64,000 nucleotides of DNA. Source: Mycobacterium lentiflavum. GTDB lineage: Bacteria > Actinomycetota > Actinomycetes > Mycobacteriales > Mycobacteriaceae. The stretch's first letter is position 1; the number at the start of each line of letters is the position of its first letter. Location: positions 2,170,001 through 2,234,000 of the forward strand of contig NZ_CP092423.2 in assembly GCF_022374895.2 (NCBI RefSeq), written 5' to 3'. Shown piece after piece: positions 7,452 to 16,456 of this stretch. The position numbers and the translations under genes were made by a program. Below the pieces are notes generated by a model. That model searched no databases. It was not told the origin of the DNA and worked only from the letters and a program-made list of their open reading frames with translations.

Positions 7452-7471
7452 AAGGGGACTTCGGTCCCTAC
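7452..7471. promoter_or_regulatory. DosR-like box before the SRPBCC gene
   Basis: AAGGGGACTTCGGTCCCTAC matches 14 of 20 positions with intact GGGGACT and GGTCCC arms. It lies 10 bases after the WS/DGAT stop and 70 bases before the ATG at 7542, which favours that start over the GTG at 7488. Confidence 0.6.
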
Positions 7472-7541
7472 CGGCGCGCAATCACACGTGGTCAGATCGA
7501 CTAGTACGGCGAACCATTCGCGCAAGATCGGCGGGAACGGC

Positions 7542-8204
7542 ATGACGCACCTGATCGGACCGATCACCAGGACAGCGGCGCTACTTACGTTGTTGTACGG
7601 CGCCCGACGTTATTACCGCAATTGGGGCACCACCAAATCGGAATGCCGGATGGTGCTGCCCGGCGATAAATTGGTGGCCGATCCCGCCGTCCAGTCAACC
7701 GAAGCGATCGACATCGACGCCCCAACGGCAGCGGTCTGGCCATGGCTGCTGCAGATGGGCCAGGACCGCGCCGGCTTCTACGGCTGCGAGGGCGCGATGA
7801 ACGCAATCGGTCTCGGTTACCACCACACCGATCGAGTGCACTCGGAATGGCAACGACTCGCGGTGGGGGATACCGTTCGCCTGGCTCCCGAAGGCTGGCT
7901 GGGCCAACCCGGCGGGTTGACGTTCAGCGTCACTGAGATCGTGCCCGAAAAGTACCTGGTGCTCCATGCCACGACATCGAAGCCGGCCTCGGATGTGGTC
8001 TGGTCGTTCCACGTTCAGCCGCACTGGGAGGACCGGGTGCGACTCCTTACCCGCGTCAGGATCGCGCTACGCCGACCGGGTGCGGTGTTCGCCATGGAGC
8101 TGGCCAGGCCCCTAATAGCCTTTGGTACGCGGAGTTTGTTGCTCGGCATCAAACACCGCGTCGAGGCGTCGTCGGGCATCCCGCACACCCACGCGCGCTA
8201 CTGA
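7542..8204 (+). CDS. SRPBCC (START-like) domain protein
   Basis: About 220 residues. A short hydrophobic N-terminal stretch (ALLTLLYGARR) is followed by a polyketide-cyclase/SRPBCC fold: the first strand EAIDIDAPTAAVWPWLLQMG, the block GGLTFSVTEIVPEKYLVL, and a C-terminal helix. Such proteins bind hydrophobic ligands or modify them. The GTG at 7488 is a possible longer start, but the DosR-like box at 7452-7471 would then crowd the start codon, so the ATG at 7542 is preferred. Its position after the lipid synthase suggests a dormancy role. The ligand is unknown. Confidence 0.7.
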   Translation: MTHLIGPITRTAALLTLLYGARRYYRNWGTTKSECRMVLPGDKLVADPAVQSTEAIDIDAPTAAVWPWLLQMGQDRAGFYGCEGAMNAIGLGYHHTDRVHSEWQRLAVGDTVRLAPEGWLGQPGGLTFSVTEIVPEKYLVLHATTSKPASDVVWSFHVQPHWEDRVRLLTRVRIALRRPGAVFAMELARPLIAFGTRSLLLGIKHRVEASSGIPHTHARY

Positions 8205-8289
8205 TCGCCCCGGTGGCCGTCGATCGTCTCGACGCGTTCGTCGAACCCGATCTGTGTGTCGCACACCTCGAGTTGCAGGAGGCCTGAGA

Positions 8290-8715
8290 GTGGGCACCGA
8301 AATGGCGGTCGCCGTCGCGGTCACCTTCGTCTGGCTGGGCATGGTGCTCGCCATCTCGTTCCTGGAAGCACCGCTGAAATTCCGGGCGCCCAACGTCACG
8401 CTGCAGATCGGGCTCGGCATCGGGCGCCTGGTCTTCCGCGCGCTCAACACCGTCGAGGTCGCGTTCGCGATCATCATCCTGGCGGTCGTGGTGGACGGCC
8501 CGATGCCGTTGCGGATCGGCATCGCGTTCGGTGTCGCGATCGCGACGCTGGCGATCCAGTTGATCGCGGTTCGCCCCCGACTGACCCGCCGCTCCGACCA
8601 GGTGCTGGCCGGGCTGGACGCACCCCGCTCCCGGGCTCACTACGCCTACGTCGGTTTGGAGGTGGTCAAGGCCGTGGCGTTGATCGTGACGGGGATACTG
8701 CTATTGACCGCGTGA
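8290..8715 (+). CDS. small integral membrane protein
   Basis: A 141-residue protein with about four membrane spans: an N-terminal helix (AVAVAVTFVWLGMVLAI), then VAFAIIILAVVV, IAFGVAIATLAIQLIAV and a C-terminal VVKAVALIVTGILLL. The loop after the first span carries FLEAPLKFRAP, a conserved-looking signature. I do not recognise a function. The start is the GTG at 8290, seven bases after AGGAGG (8277-8282). The gene stands between the SRPBCC and cupin genes, all in the same direction. Confidence 0.65.
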   Translation: MGTEMAVAVAVTFVWLGMVLAISFLEAPLKFRAPNVTLQIGLGIGRLVFRALNTVEVAFAIIILAVVVDGPMPLRIGIAFGVAIATLAIQLIAVRPRLTRRSDQVLAGLDAPRSRAHYAYVGLEVVKAVALIVTGILLLTA

Positions 8716-8763
8716 TACCTGAAGGTCGATCGTCAGCCCACCGTCGCACGAGGGGACGTACCA

Positions 8764-9111
8764 ATGGAATCAATCTCGCTGACCAGCCTGGCCACCGAAA
8801 AGCTGGCCGAAGCCCGACAGTCGCACAGCGGACGAGCCGCCCACACCATCCACGGCGGCCATGACCACGAACTCCGGCAGACCGTGCTGGCCCTGCTCGC
8901 CGACCACGACCTGTCCGAACACGACAGCCCCGGCGAGGCGACGCTGCAGGTACTGCAGGGTCACGTGCGCCTGACGACCGGCGGCGACTCCTGGGACGGT
9001 AAGACCGGCGACCATGTCGCGATTCCGCCCCAGCGCCACGCCCTGCACGCGGTGGAGGATTCGGTGATCATGCTGACCGTGCTGAAGAGCATCCCCTCGC
9101 AGTCGCACTAA
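8764..9111 (+). CDS. cupin-domain protein
   Basis: A 115-residue single-domain cupin. The first cupin motif is weak (residues around TIHGGHDHELRQTVLALLADHDLSEHDSPGE would form it), followed by LQGHVRL and the second motif GDHVAIPPQRHALHAVEDS. Small cupins of this kind sense or convert small molecules, often with a metal. The His set is HDHE / EHDSPGEA / RHALHA. GAGGGGA precedes the ATG. The stop overlaps the next ATG by one base, so translation is probably coupled to the nitronate monooxygenase gene. Confidence 0.7.
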   Translation: MESISLTSLATEKLAEARQSHSGRAAHTIHGGHDHELRQTVLALLADHDLSEHDSPGEATLQVLQGHVRLTTGGDSWDGKTGDHVAIPPQRHALHAVEDSVIMLTVLKSIPSQSH

Positions 9112-10058
9112 TGGCGATGCTAGCCACGCCCTGGTCATCCGAGCTCGGCCTGCGGGTGCCCATCGTCAACGCCCCGATGGGCGGCGTCGCGGGTGGCCGG
9201 CTGGCCGCCGCGGTCAGCGCCGCCGGTGGTCTGGGCATGGTCGGCATGGGCAGTGTCGCGAACCGGGAGCTGCTGGCTGCCCAGCTGCAACACGTCAACG
9301 GCATATTCGGAATCGGCCTGGTCGACTGGGTGATGCGCACCGAGGCGGGGCTGCTCGACGATGCCCTCGCCGCGCGGCCCATGCTGCTGTCGGTCAGTTT
9401 CGGTACCGACTGGTCGTGGGTCGACAAGGCGCATGCTGCCGGAATCCGCACTGTCACACAGGTTTACGACGCTCTGGGAGCGCGTCAGGCGGTCGACGCG
9501 GGCGTCGACATTCTGGTCGCGCGCGGTGCCGAGGGCGGCGGGCACGGCGACACCAAGCTCGGCACGCTGCCGCTGCTCGACGACGTGCTGGACGCGGTGT
9601 CGGTGCCGGTGCTTGCGGGCGGCGGTATCGCCTCGGCGCGCAGCCTGGCCGCGGTGCTGGCCGCCGGGGCCAGCGGCGCCTGGGTGGGCACTCGCCTGGC
9701 GGCCTGTCCGGAGGCGCTGACCGGCGATGGCAGCCGCCAGGCGCTGATCGCGGCCCGGTCGACCGACACCGCGGTCACCCGGGCCTTCGACGTCGCCAAG
9801 GGTCTGCCGTGGCCGGCGCGGTTCCCGTCGCGGGTGCTGCGCAATGAGTTCGTCGCGCGCTACACGGGCAAGGAAGACACGCTCGATGCGCCGGCCTGCG
9901 ACGAGCTGGCCGCCGCGATCGATGCCGACGACCGCCGGATCGCCCCGGTCGACGCCGGTCAGGGCGTCGGCATGATCCGCGACGACGCGTCGGTGGCCGA
10001 GGTCATCGACGCGATGTGTTCGGGCGCCCAACGGCTGCTGGCCGGCTGGGGCGGGTAG
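9111..10058 (+). CDS. nitronate monooxygenase (2-nitropropane dioxygenase family)
   Basis: A 315-residue FMN-dependent TIM-barrel enzyme. The N-terminus (PIVNAPMGGVAGGRLAAAVSAAGGLGMVG) and the phosphate-binding block (ARGAEGGGHG, PVLAGGGIAS, GASGAWVGTRLAA) are typical of class II nitronate monooxygenases, which oxidise alkyl nitronates. The true substrate may be propionate 3-nitronate or another nitronate. The ATG overlaps the cupin stop by one base. The gene ends three bases before the convergent DUF1990 gene. Confidence 0.82.
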   Translation: MAMLATPWSSELGLRVPIVNAPMGGVAGGRLAAAVSAAGGLGMVGMGSVANRELLAAQLQHVNGIFGIGLVDWVMRTEAGLLDDALAARPMLLSVSFGTDWSWVDKAHAAGIRTVTQVYDALGARQAVDAGVDILVARGAEGGGHGDTKLGTLPLLDDVLDAVSVPVLAGGGIASARSLAAVLAAGASGAWVGTRLAACPEALTGDGSRQALIAARSTDTAVTRAFDVAKGLPWPARFPSRVLRNEFVARYTGKEDTLDAPACDELAAAIDADDRRIAPVDAGQGVGMIRDDASVAEVIDAMCSGAQRLLAGWGG

Positions 10059-10061
10059 CGG

Positions 10062-10562
10062 TCACACCCCGCGCAGGTAGCGCCTGGCGATGATGCGCTG
10101 GCCCAGCGAGACCACCGGGCCACCGAGCTTGCTATACCACTTCGCGGGCCGGGAGAACGCCGACACCTCGGCGAAGACCGCGTCGGTGGCCGGGTCCCGG
10201 TGCACGACGAAGCGTTCCTCGCCGGATTCGGGATGGCCTTCCAGCGTGCCGTAGGCGAAACCCCGGAAGTCGGGCTCGTCGATCACGTAGATGACCCGGC
10301 ACGGGGCGGGCAGAAAACCCATTCGCACCAGCACCACCGTGTCGACGGCGGCGACCTCGGAGCTGGCCTGGACCCGCAGCCCGGCGCCGCGTTGCATGCC
10401 CCAGCGCATCACTGCCTCGGCCGCCCGGTCGAAACGCTGTTGGCCCGTCCCGATCTGCTTCTTGACGAACAGGTGGCCGTATCCGGCGGGCAGCTTGCCC
10501 GCGGCGGTCGCACCCACCTCGGCGTAACTCAGCGGAAGTCCCTCGAGCGCTGCTAGGTCCAC
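10062..10562 (-). CDS. DUF1990 family protein
   Basis: A 166-residue protein of the DUF1990 type. It has LSYAEVGAT near the N-terminus, AAEAVMRWGMQRGAGLRV in the middle, VIYVIDEPDFRGFAYGTLEGHPESGEERF and a C-terminal VSLGQRIIARRYL. These are cytosolic proteins of unknown function. The start is taken as the GTG at 10562, because the next gene starts divergently only 24 bases away. A much longer open frame on this strand is an antisense shadow of the neighbouring aldo/keto reductase. Confidence 0.7.
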   Translation of the reverse strand: MDLAALEGLPLSYAEVGATAAGKLPAGYGHLFVKKQIGTGQQRFDRAAEAVMRWGMQRGAGLRVQASSEVAAVDTVVLVRMGFLPAPCRVIYVIDEPDFRGFAYGTLEGHPESGEERFVVHRDPATDAVFAEVSAFSRPAKWYSKLGGPVVSLGQRIIARRYLRGV

Positions 10563-10586
10563 CCGCCCGAGCGTACGGTCGTATTC

Positions 10587-11462
10587 GTGACCACACAAAA
10601 CTCGAAAACTGTTGCCGCCGCCTCCGGAACGTTCACGCTCGGTGGTGATCTGACCGTCAACCGTCTCGGGTTCGGGGCGATGCGCATCGTCGGTAAGGGC
10701 GTCTGGGGCCCACCGGCTGATCGCGACGAATGTGTCCGGGTGTTGCGCCGCGCCGTCGAACTCGGCGTGGACCTTTTCGACACCGCGGACTCCTACGGCC
10801 CCTACATCTCCGAGGAGATCATCCGCGAGGCGCTCTATCCCTACGACGGCATCGTGATCGCCACCAAGGCCGGGTTCTTGCGGACCGGACCGGATGTCTG
10901 GATCGAGATGGGCTACCCGGCGTATCTGCGGCAAGAAGTCGAGATGAGCCTGCGCCGCCTGGGTGTGGAGACGATAGACCTTTTGCAGCTGCACCGTGTC
11001 GATCCCAAGTGGCCGCTGGCCGACCAGGTGGGCGAGCTGGCCAAGCTGAAGGACGAGGGCAAGATCCGCCACATCGGGCTGTCCGAGATCAACGTCGACC
11101 AGCTCAACGAGGCGCAGACGATCACCCCGATTGTGTCGGTGCAGAACATGTACAACCTGACGGTCCGCAGGGCCGAGCCGCTGCTCGACGCCGCGACCGA
11201 ACAGGGTGTCGGCTTCATCCCGTACTTCCCGCTGGCGGCCGGGCCGCTGGCCGCCGCCGACGGCCCGCTGCAGCGCATCGCCGCCGACCACCACGCGTCG
11301 CCGTCGCAGCTGGCCCTGGCCTGGTTGCTGAAGCGCTCGCCGGTGATGCTGCCGATCCCGGGCACGTCGAAGGTGGCGCACCTGGAGGAAAACGTGGCCG
11401 CCGCCGAGATCACGCTGTCCGACGAGGAGTTCGAGGCCATGGCGGCTGCCGGAGCGCAGTAA
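10587..11462 (+). CDS. aldo/keto reductase
   Basis: A 291-residue NAD(P)H-dependent aldo/keto reductase with a TIM barrel. The catalytic residues are visible: Asp and Tyr in DLFDTADSYGPY, Lys in VIATKAGF, and His in LQLHRVD. The cofactor end is recognisable in PIPGTSKVAHLEENVAAAE. It most resembles the general stress/reductase clade (AKR11-13). The substrate is unknown. It starts at a GTG at 10587 and is followed 24 bases later by a thioesterase gene in the same direction. Confidence 0.85.
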   Translation: MTTQNSKTVAAASGTFTLGGDLTVNRLGFGAMRIVGKGVWGPPADRDECVRVLRRAVELGVDLFDTADSYGPYISEEIIREALYPYDGIVIATKAGFLRTGPDVWIEMGYPAYLRQEVEMSLRRLGVETIDLLQLHRVDPKWPLADQVGELAKLKDEGKIRHIGLSEINVDQLNEAQTITPIVSVQNMYNLTVRRAEPLLDAATEQGVGFIPYFPLAAGPLAAADGPLQRIAADHHASPSQLALAWLLKRSPVMLPIPGTSKVAHLEENVAAAEITLSDEEFEAMAAAGAQ

Positions 11463-11486
11463 CCGGCCACCCAATACGGTGTTCTG

Positions 11487-12110
11487 GTGGCCGGCGAGCA
11501 TCAGAAACACCCCGGCGGGGGATTCAACCCACCCGAACCGACGACCAAGGGCGGGCCCGACTACGGCCGGTTCATCGACGCGGTGCGCAGGCTACAAGAT
11601 CACGCCCGTGCCGTCGACGCGCCCGACGAGGTCATCACCGAGGCCGCCGACACGCTGGAGAAGCTGTCCGCGCTGCTGAGCCCGTACGACGCCGACGAGT
11701 GGGCGTCGCCGTCGGGCCGCCGGATGGACCTGCCGCTGCGCGGCAACATCCTGACCATGCCGATCGGGGCGCACAAGACCGAGGACGGCCGGATGGCGGG
11801 CTGGGCGCGCTTCGCGCGATTCCACCTGGGCCGCAACGGCGCAGTGCATGGCGGATCGCTGGGCATGCTGTTCGACACGGTGCTCGGCCTGACGACGTCG
11901 GTGCTCACCGGCAGCCCGCGTCAGCGCACCGCTTACTTGAAGATCGACTACCGCCACATCGTGCCAATCGAAAAGGAGCTGCAGTTCGACGCCGGCATCG
12001 ACAAGGTGGACGGCCGCAAAATCTTTGTGTCGGGCAAGTTGACCGACGGTGACACGTTGCTGGCCGAGGCCGAGGCGTTGTTCGTGAAACTCAAGCCGGG
12101 CCAGCCCTGA
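11487..12110 (+). CDS. PaaI-type hotdog thioesterase
   Basis: A 207-residue protein with an N-terminal helical extension and a C-terminal hotdog-fold acyl-CoA thioesterase domain. The signature NGAVHGGSLGMLFDTVLG carries the expected HGG and acidic helix residue, and TAYLKIDYRHIVPIEKELQF and VSGKLTDGDTLLAEAEALFV are typical following strands. It would hydrolyse an acyl-CoA, chain length unknown. It starts at a GTG just downstream of the aldo/keto reductase and ends about 100 bases before thrS. Confidence 0.8.
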   Translation: MAGEHQKHPGGGFNPPEPTTKGGPDYGRFIDAVRRLQDHARAVDAPDEVITEAADTLEKLSALLSPYDADEWASPSGRRMDLPLRGNILTMPIGAHKTEDGRMAGWARFARFHLGRNGAVHGGSLGMLFDTVLGLTTSVLTGSPRQRTAYLKIDYRHIVPIEKELQFDAGIDKVDGRKIFVSGKLTDGDTLLAEAEALFVKLKPGQP

Positions 12111-12208
12111 CGGTGTCAGTGGCGTGGGCCCGTTGGAGCGCACCCCGATAGCATGGCTCTGAATTAAGCACCGAGCAATTCCTGCAGAAACCTTGGAGAC
12201 CACCGCCG

Positions 12209-14263
12209 ATGAGCGCCCCCGCACAGTCCGTCCCAGCAGCCCCGATCCGGGTTCCTGCCGGGACCACGGCGGCCGCTGCGGTCGGGGAGGCGGGGTTGCC
12301 CCGCCGGGGCGTGCCCGACGCCATCGTGGTGGTGCGCGACGCCGACGGCAAGCTGCGCGACCTGAGTTGGGTGCCCGAGGCCGACGCCGAGGTGGTCCCC
12401 GTCGCGGCCAACACCGACGAGGGCCGCAGTGTCATCCGGCACTCGGCCGCGCACGTGCTGGCCCAGGCCGTCCAGAACCTGTTCCCACAGGCCAAACTGG
12501 GGATCGGGCCGCCCATCGCGGACGGCTTCTACTACGACTTCGACGTGGCGGAGCCGTTCACTCCCGAAGACCTGGAAAAACTGGAAAAGCGAATGCGCCA
12601 GATCGTCAAGGACGGGCAGCTGTTCGACCGGCGGGTCTATGAATCCAAGGACGCGGCGCGCGAGGAGTTGGCCAACGAGCCGTACAAGCTCGAGCTCGTC
12701 GACGACAAGTCGGGCGACCCGGACGTCATGGAGGTCGGGGGAGACGAGCTCACCGCCTACGACAATCTCAATCCCCGTACCCGCGAACGGGTCTGGGGTG
12801 ACCTGTGCCGCGGTCCGCACATCCCGACCACCAAGCACATCCCGGCGTTCAAGCTCACCCGCAGCTCGGCCGCCTACTGGCGCGGCGACCAGAGCAACGC
12901 CAGCCTGCAACGCATCTACGGCACCGCCTGGGAGTCACAGGAAGCGCTCGACAAGCACCTGGAGCTGCTCGAGGAGGCGCAGCGGCGCGACCATCGTAAG
13001 TTGGGCGTCGAGCTGGACCTGTTCAGCTTCCCCGACGAAATCGGTTCCGGCCTGGCGGTTTTCCACCCCAAAGGCGGCATCATCCGCCGCGAGCTCGAGG
13101 AGTACTCGAGACGCAAGCACATCGAGGCCGGCTACGAGTTCGTCAATACCCCGCATATCACCAAGGAGCAGCTGTACATCACCTCGGGCCACCTCGAGTG
13201 GTACGCCGAGGGCATGTACCCGCCGATGCACCTGGACGCGGAGTTCAACGCGGACGGGACGGTACGCAAACCCGGGCAGGACTACTACCTCAAGCCGATG
13301 AACTGCCCGATGCACCACCTGATCTATCGGTCCCGCGGCCGCTCGTACCGCGAGCTTCCGTTGCGGCTCTTCGAGTTCGGCAGCGTGTACCGCTACGAGA
13401 AGTCCGGCGTGGTGCACGGGCTGACCCGGGTGCGCGGCATGACCCAGGACGACGCGCACATCTACTGCACGCGAGAGCAGATGCGCGACGAGCTGAGCTC
13501 GCTGTTGCGCTTCGTGCTCGACTTGCTGGCCGACTACGGGCTCGACGACTTCTACCTGGAGCTGTCCACCAAGGACCCGGAGAAGTACTCCGGCTCTGAC
13601 GAGATGTGGGACGAGGCCACCGAAGTCCTGCGGGAAGTGGCCGTGGCCTCCGGGTTGCATTTCGTTCCCGACCCCGGTGGCGCGGCGTTCTACGGTCCGA
13701 AGATCTCCGTGCAGGTCAAGGACGCGTTGGGCCGCAGCTGGCAGATGTCCACGATCCAGCTCGACTTCAACATGCCGGACCGATTCGAGCTGGAATACAC
13801 CGCATCCGACGGCTCGCGGCAGCGCCCGGTGCTGATCCACCGGGCGCTGTTCGGGTCCATCGAGCGGTTCTTCGGCATTCTCACCGAGCACTATGCCGGG
13901 GCTTTCCCGGCGTGGCTGGCACCGGTTCAGGTAGTCGGCATTCCGGTCGCCGACGAACACGCGGGTTACCTGGAAGATGTTGCCGCGCAACTGAGGTCGC
14001 GAGGTGTCCGGGTCGAGGTGGACACCAGCGACGACCGGATGGCCAAGAAGATCGTCAACCACACCAATCAGCGCGTCCCGTTCATGTTGCTGGCCGGTGA
14101 CCGTGACGTCGAGGGCGGTGCGGTCAGCTTCCGCTTCGGCGACCGCACCCAGATCAACGGCGTGCCTGTCGACGCTGCGATCGATACCATCGTGAAGTGG
14201 ATCGCCGACCGCGAGAATGCCGCTCCCACACAAGAACTGGTGAAGGTAGCCGGCGGTGAGTGA
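12209..14263 (+). CDS. thrS: threonyl-tRNA synthetase
   Basis: A 684-residue class II synthetase that charges tRNA-Thr. It has the N-terminal TGS region, the editing/SAD domain ([28 protein letters not shown] with its metal-binding Cys-x3-His), the catalytic core with motif 2 ([20 protein letters not shown]), the zinc Cys and His set (MNCPMHH and DDAHIYC), motif 3 ([11 protein letters not shown]) and a C-terminal anticodon domain ([14 protein letters not shown]). The length agrees with the M. tuberculosis enzyme. No T-box leader is evident upstream. The stop overlaps the HIT-protein GTG by eight bases, so this gene leads the phosphatidylinositol-mannoside cluster. Confidence 0.97.
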   Translation: MSAPAQSVPAAPIRVPAGTTAAAAVGEAGLPRRGVPDAIVVVRDADGKLRDLSWVPEADAEVVPVAANTDEGRSVIRHSAAHVLAQAVQNLFPQAKLGIGPPIADGFYYDFDVAEPFTPEDLEKLEKRMRQIVKDGQLFDRRVYESKDAAREELANEPYKLELVDDKSGDPDVMEVGGDELTAYDNLNPRTRERVWGDLCRGPHIPTTKHIPAFKLTRSSAAYWRGDQSNASLQRIYGTAWESQEALDKHLELLEEAQRRDHRKLGVELDLFSFPDEIGSGLAVFHPKGGIIRRELEEYSRRKHIEAGYEFVNTPHITKEQLYITSGHLEWYAEGMYPPMHLDAEFNADGTVRKPGQDYYLKPMNCPMHHLIYRSRGRSYRELPLRLFEFGSVYRYEKSGVVHGLTRVRGMTQDDAHIYCTREQMRDELSSLLRFVLDLLADYGLDDFYLELSTKDPEKYSGSDEMWDEATEVLREVAVASGLHFVPDPGGAAFYGPKISVQVKDALGRSWQMSTIQLDFNMPDRFELEYTASDGSRQRPVLIHRALFGSIERFFGILTEHYAGAFPAWLAPVQVVGIPVADEHAGYLEDVAAQLRSRGVRVEVDTSDDRMAKKIVNHTNQRVPFMLLAGDRDVEGGAVSFRFGDRTQINGVPVDAAIDTIVKWIADRENAAPTQELVKVAGGE

Positions 14264-14837
14264 GCAGGACGGCGCCGATCGCGGCGAGGACACCATTCTC
14301 GACAGAGGCGTCGGCGAGCGTGACCACCTGCAGCGATTGTGGACGCCGTACCGGATGACGTACCTGGCCGAGGCGCCGGCCAAGCGCGATCCCAACTCTT
14401 TGGGCAAACGCGAGGAGCCGTTCACCGACATTCCGCAACTGCCCGACGAAGAGGGTCTGGTGGTCGCGCGCGGCGAACTCGTCTACGCCGTGCTCAACCT
14501 CTACCCGTACAACCCCGGGCACCTGATGGTGGTGCCCTACCGGAAGCTGTCCGAAATCGAGGACCTCACCGACGCCGAGAGCGCGGAGCTGATGGCCTTC
14601 ATCCAGAAGGCGATTCGAGTGATCAAGAACGTGTCGCGGCCGCACGGCTTCAACGTCGGCCTGAACCTGGGAACGTCGGCGGGTGGGTCGCTGTCCGAAC
14701 ATCTGCACGTGCACGTGGTGCCGCGCTGGGGTGGCGACGCGAACTTCATCACGATCGTCGGCGGCGCGAAGGTGATCCCGCAGTTGCTGCGCGAGACGCG
14801 ACAGCTGCTCGCGACGGAGTGGGCCAAACAGCGATGA
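14256..14837 (+). CDS. HIT-domain nucleotide hydrolase/phosphorylase (Rv2613c-like)
   Basis: A 193-residue histidine-triad protein. The triad is [10 protein letters not shown] near residue 149, and the nucleotide-binding [14 protein letters not shown] segment is intact. The M. tuberculosis homologue Rv2613c acts as a diadenosine tetraphosphate (Ap4A) phosphorylase. The start is a GTG inside the last codons of thrS. pgsA follows six bases after its stop, placing it firmly in the thrS-PIM operon. Confidence 0.92.
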   Translation: MSEQDGADRGEDTILDRGVGERDHLQRLWTPYRMTYLAEAPAKRDPNSLGKREEPFTDIPQLPDEEGLVVARGELVYAVLNLYPYNPGHLMVVPYRKLSEIEDLTDAESAELMAFIQKAIRVIKNVSRPHGFNVGLNLGTSAGGSLSEHLHVHVVPRWGGDANFITIVGGAKVIPQLLRETRQLLATEWAKQR

Positions 14838-14843
14838 CGGCCA

Positions 14844-15509
14844 ATGAGTAAGGCGCCCTTCCTGTCCAGGGCCGCGTTTGCCCGGCTCACCACCCCGACG
14901 GCCAGGGCGCTGCTGCGGGTGGGCCTGACGCCGGACGCCGTCACGATCTTGGGCACCGTGGTGGCCGTGGCGGGGGCGCTGACGTTGTTCCCGATGGGCA
15001 GGCTGTTCGCCGGCGCCTGTGTGGTTTGGTTCGCCGTGCTCTTCGACATGGCCGACGGTGCGATGGCCCGCGAGCGTGGCGGCGGCACCCGGTTCGGCGC
15101 GGTACTGGACGCGTCGTGCGACCGCGTCAGCGACGGCGCGGTGTTCAGCGGGCTGCTGTGGTGGATTGTGTTCGGGCTGCACGACAAACCGCTGGCGGCG
15201 GCGACGTTGATCTGCCTGGTCACGTCGCAGGTGATCTCCTACATCAAGGCCCGGGCCGAGGCCAGCGGACTGCGCGGCGACGGCGGGATCATCGAACGAC
15301 CGGAACGGCTGATCATCGTGCTGGTCGGCGCGGGTGTGTCGGACTTTCCGTTCGTCGCCTGGCCTCCGGCGCTACCCGTGGCGATGTGGGTGCTGGCAGC
15401 GGCCAGCGTGGTCACCTGCGTGCAGCGCCTGCACGCGGTGCGGACCTCGCCCGGCGCCGCGGAACCCCTGCCGCCCACGCCGGGCAGCGGCGAAACGAGC
15501 GCACCGTGA
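14844..15509 (+). CDS. pgsA: phosphatidylinositol phosphate synthase (CDP-alcohol phosphatidyltransferase)
   Basis: A 221-residue integral membrane enzyme that joins CDP-diacylglycerol to inositol phosphate, the first step toward phosphatidylinositol and its mannosides. The CDP-alcohol phosphatidyltransferase signature D-x2-DG-x2-AR-x8-G-x3-D-x3-D is complete (DMADGAMAR, then FGAVLDASCD). About six membrane spans can be seen. The C-terminal tail is Pro/Gly-rich and cytosolic. Its stop overlaps the next GTG by four bases, so translation of the acyltransferase is probably coupled. Confidence 0.94.
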   Translation: MSKAPFLSRAAFARLTTPTARALLRVGLTPDAVTILGTVVAVAGALTLFPMGRLFAGACVVWFAVLFDMADGAMARERGGGTRFGAVLDASCDRVSDGAVFSGLLWWIVFGLHDKPLAAATLICLVTSQVISYIKARAEASGLRGDGGIIERPERLIIVLVGAGVSDFPFVAWPPALPVAMWVLAAASVVTCVQRLHAVRTSPGAAEPLPPTPGSGETSAP

Positions 15510-16456
15510 TCTCCACTCCGTCCGGCTTGAAAGCACTCACCGCACCCCGCGACCTGTTCACCAGGACGGCGAGCGACTGGGCATACGCCACCGGCTGGAT
15601 GGCGGTGCGTGCGGTCCCAGAGTCCGCCGCGCGCAACATATTCGACACCGGAGCGCGCTACGCCGCCCGCAACGGCGGCCCCGACCAGCTGCGCAAGAAC
15701 CTGGCCCGGGTCATCGGCGTGCCGCCGGCCCAGGTACCGGACGGCCTGATGCGGGCCTCGCTCGAGTCCTACGGGCGCTACTGGCGCGAGGCTTTCCGGC
15801 TGCCGTCGATGGACCATCGTGCACTGGCCCGCCGGGTCGATGAGACGTTCATCGGCGCCGACAATATCGACGCGGTGCTGGTGGCCGGGAGGGGTGTGGT
15901 GCTCGCGCTGCCGCACAGCGGCAACTGGGACATGGCCGGGCTGTGGCTGGCGCAGACACGCGGCACCTTCACCACGGTCGCCGAGCGACTCAAACCCGAG
16001 TCGCTGTACCGGCGTTTCATCGCCTACCGGGAAAGTCTTGGCTTCGAAGTGCTTCCGTTGTCCGGTGGCGACCGTCCGGCCTTCGAGGTGTTGTGCGACC
16101 GGCTGCGGGCCAACCGGGTGGTGTGCCTGATGGCCGAGCGCGATCTCACCCGCACCGGGGTCGAGGTCGACTTCTTCGGCGAGCCCACCCGGATGCCGGC
16201 CGGGCCGGCGAAGCTCGCGATCGAAACCGGGGCGGCACTGTGCCCGGCGCACTGCTGGAATGAGCCCGACGCCTGGCCCGTCGAGATATTTCCGCCGCTG
16301 GACTGTTCCAGCGGGGACGTCCGAGCCATCACCCAGGCGCTGGCCGACCGATTCACCATAAACATCGCCGCCCACCCCGAGGATTGGCACATGCTGCAGC
16401 CGCAGTGGCTGGCCGATCTCTCCGACGACAGACGTGCCCGGCTGAAGGAAGCCTGA
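15506..16456 (+). CDS. patA: phosphatidylinositol mannoside acyltransferase
   Basis: A 316-residue LpxL/HtrB-family acyltransferase, the same length as M. tuberculosis Rv2611c. It transfers an acyl chain from acyl-CoA to the 6-position of the mannose of PIM1/PIM2 on the inner face of the membrane. The catalytic HxxxxD motif is HSGNWD, followed by the acceptor-site segments GGDRPAFEVL, MAERDLTRTGVEVDFFGEP and AGPAKLAIETGA. It starts at the GTG in GTGA shared with the pgsA stop. Its TGA shares one base with the pimA ATG. Confidence 0.93.
   Translation: MISTPSGLKALTAPRDLFTRTASDWAYATGWMAVRAVPESAARNIFDTGARYAARNGGPDQLRKNLARVIGVPPAQVPDGLMRASLESYGRYWREAFRLPSMDHRALARRVDETFIGADNIDAVLVAGRGVVLALPHSGNWDMAGLWLAQTRGTFTTVAERLKPESLYRRFIAYRESLGFEVLPLSGGDRPAFEVLCDRLRANRVVCLMAERDLTRTGVEVDFFGEPTRMPAGPAKLAIETGAALCPAHCWNEPDAWPVEIFPPLDCSSGDVRAITQALADRFTINIAAHPEDWHMLQPQWLADLSDDRRARLKEA

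Noticed and set aside
9135..10031. 298-codon open frame on the minus strand opposite the nitronate monooxygenase gene
   Set aside because: It is an antisense shadow of a well-conserved enzyme. Long open antisense frames are expected in GC-rich genes with GC-ending codons, and its product is Arg/Gly/His-rich with no recognisable motif.
10563..11510. N-terminal extension of the DUF1990 gene through the aldo/keto reductase region
   Set aside because: The extension is entirely antisense to a conserved reductase. The real domain starts near the GTG at 10562.
12935..14431. 498-codon open frame opposite thrS
   Set aside because: The thrS frame has every class II motif. The antisense product is low-complexity and has no start signal.
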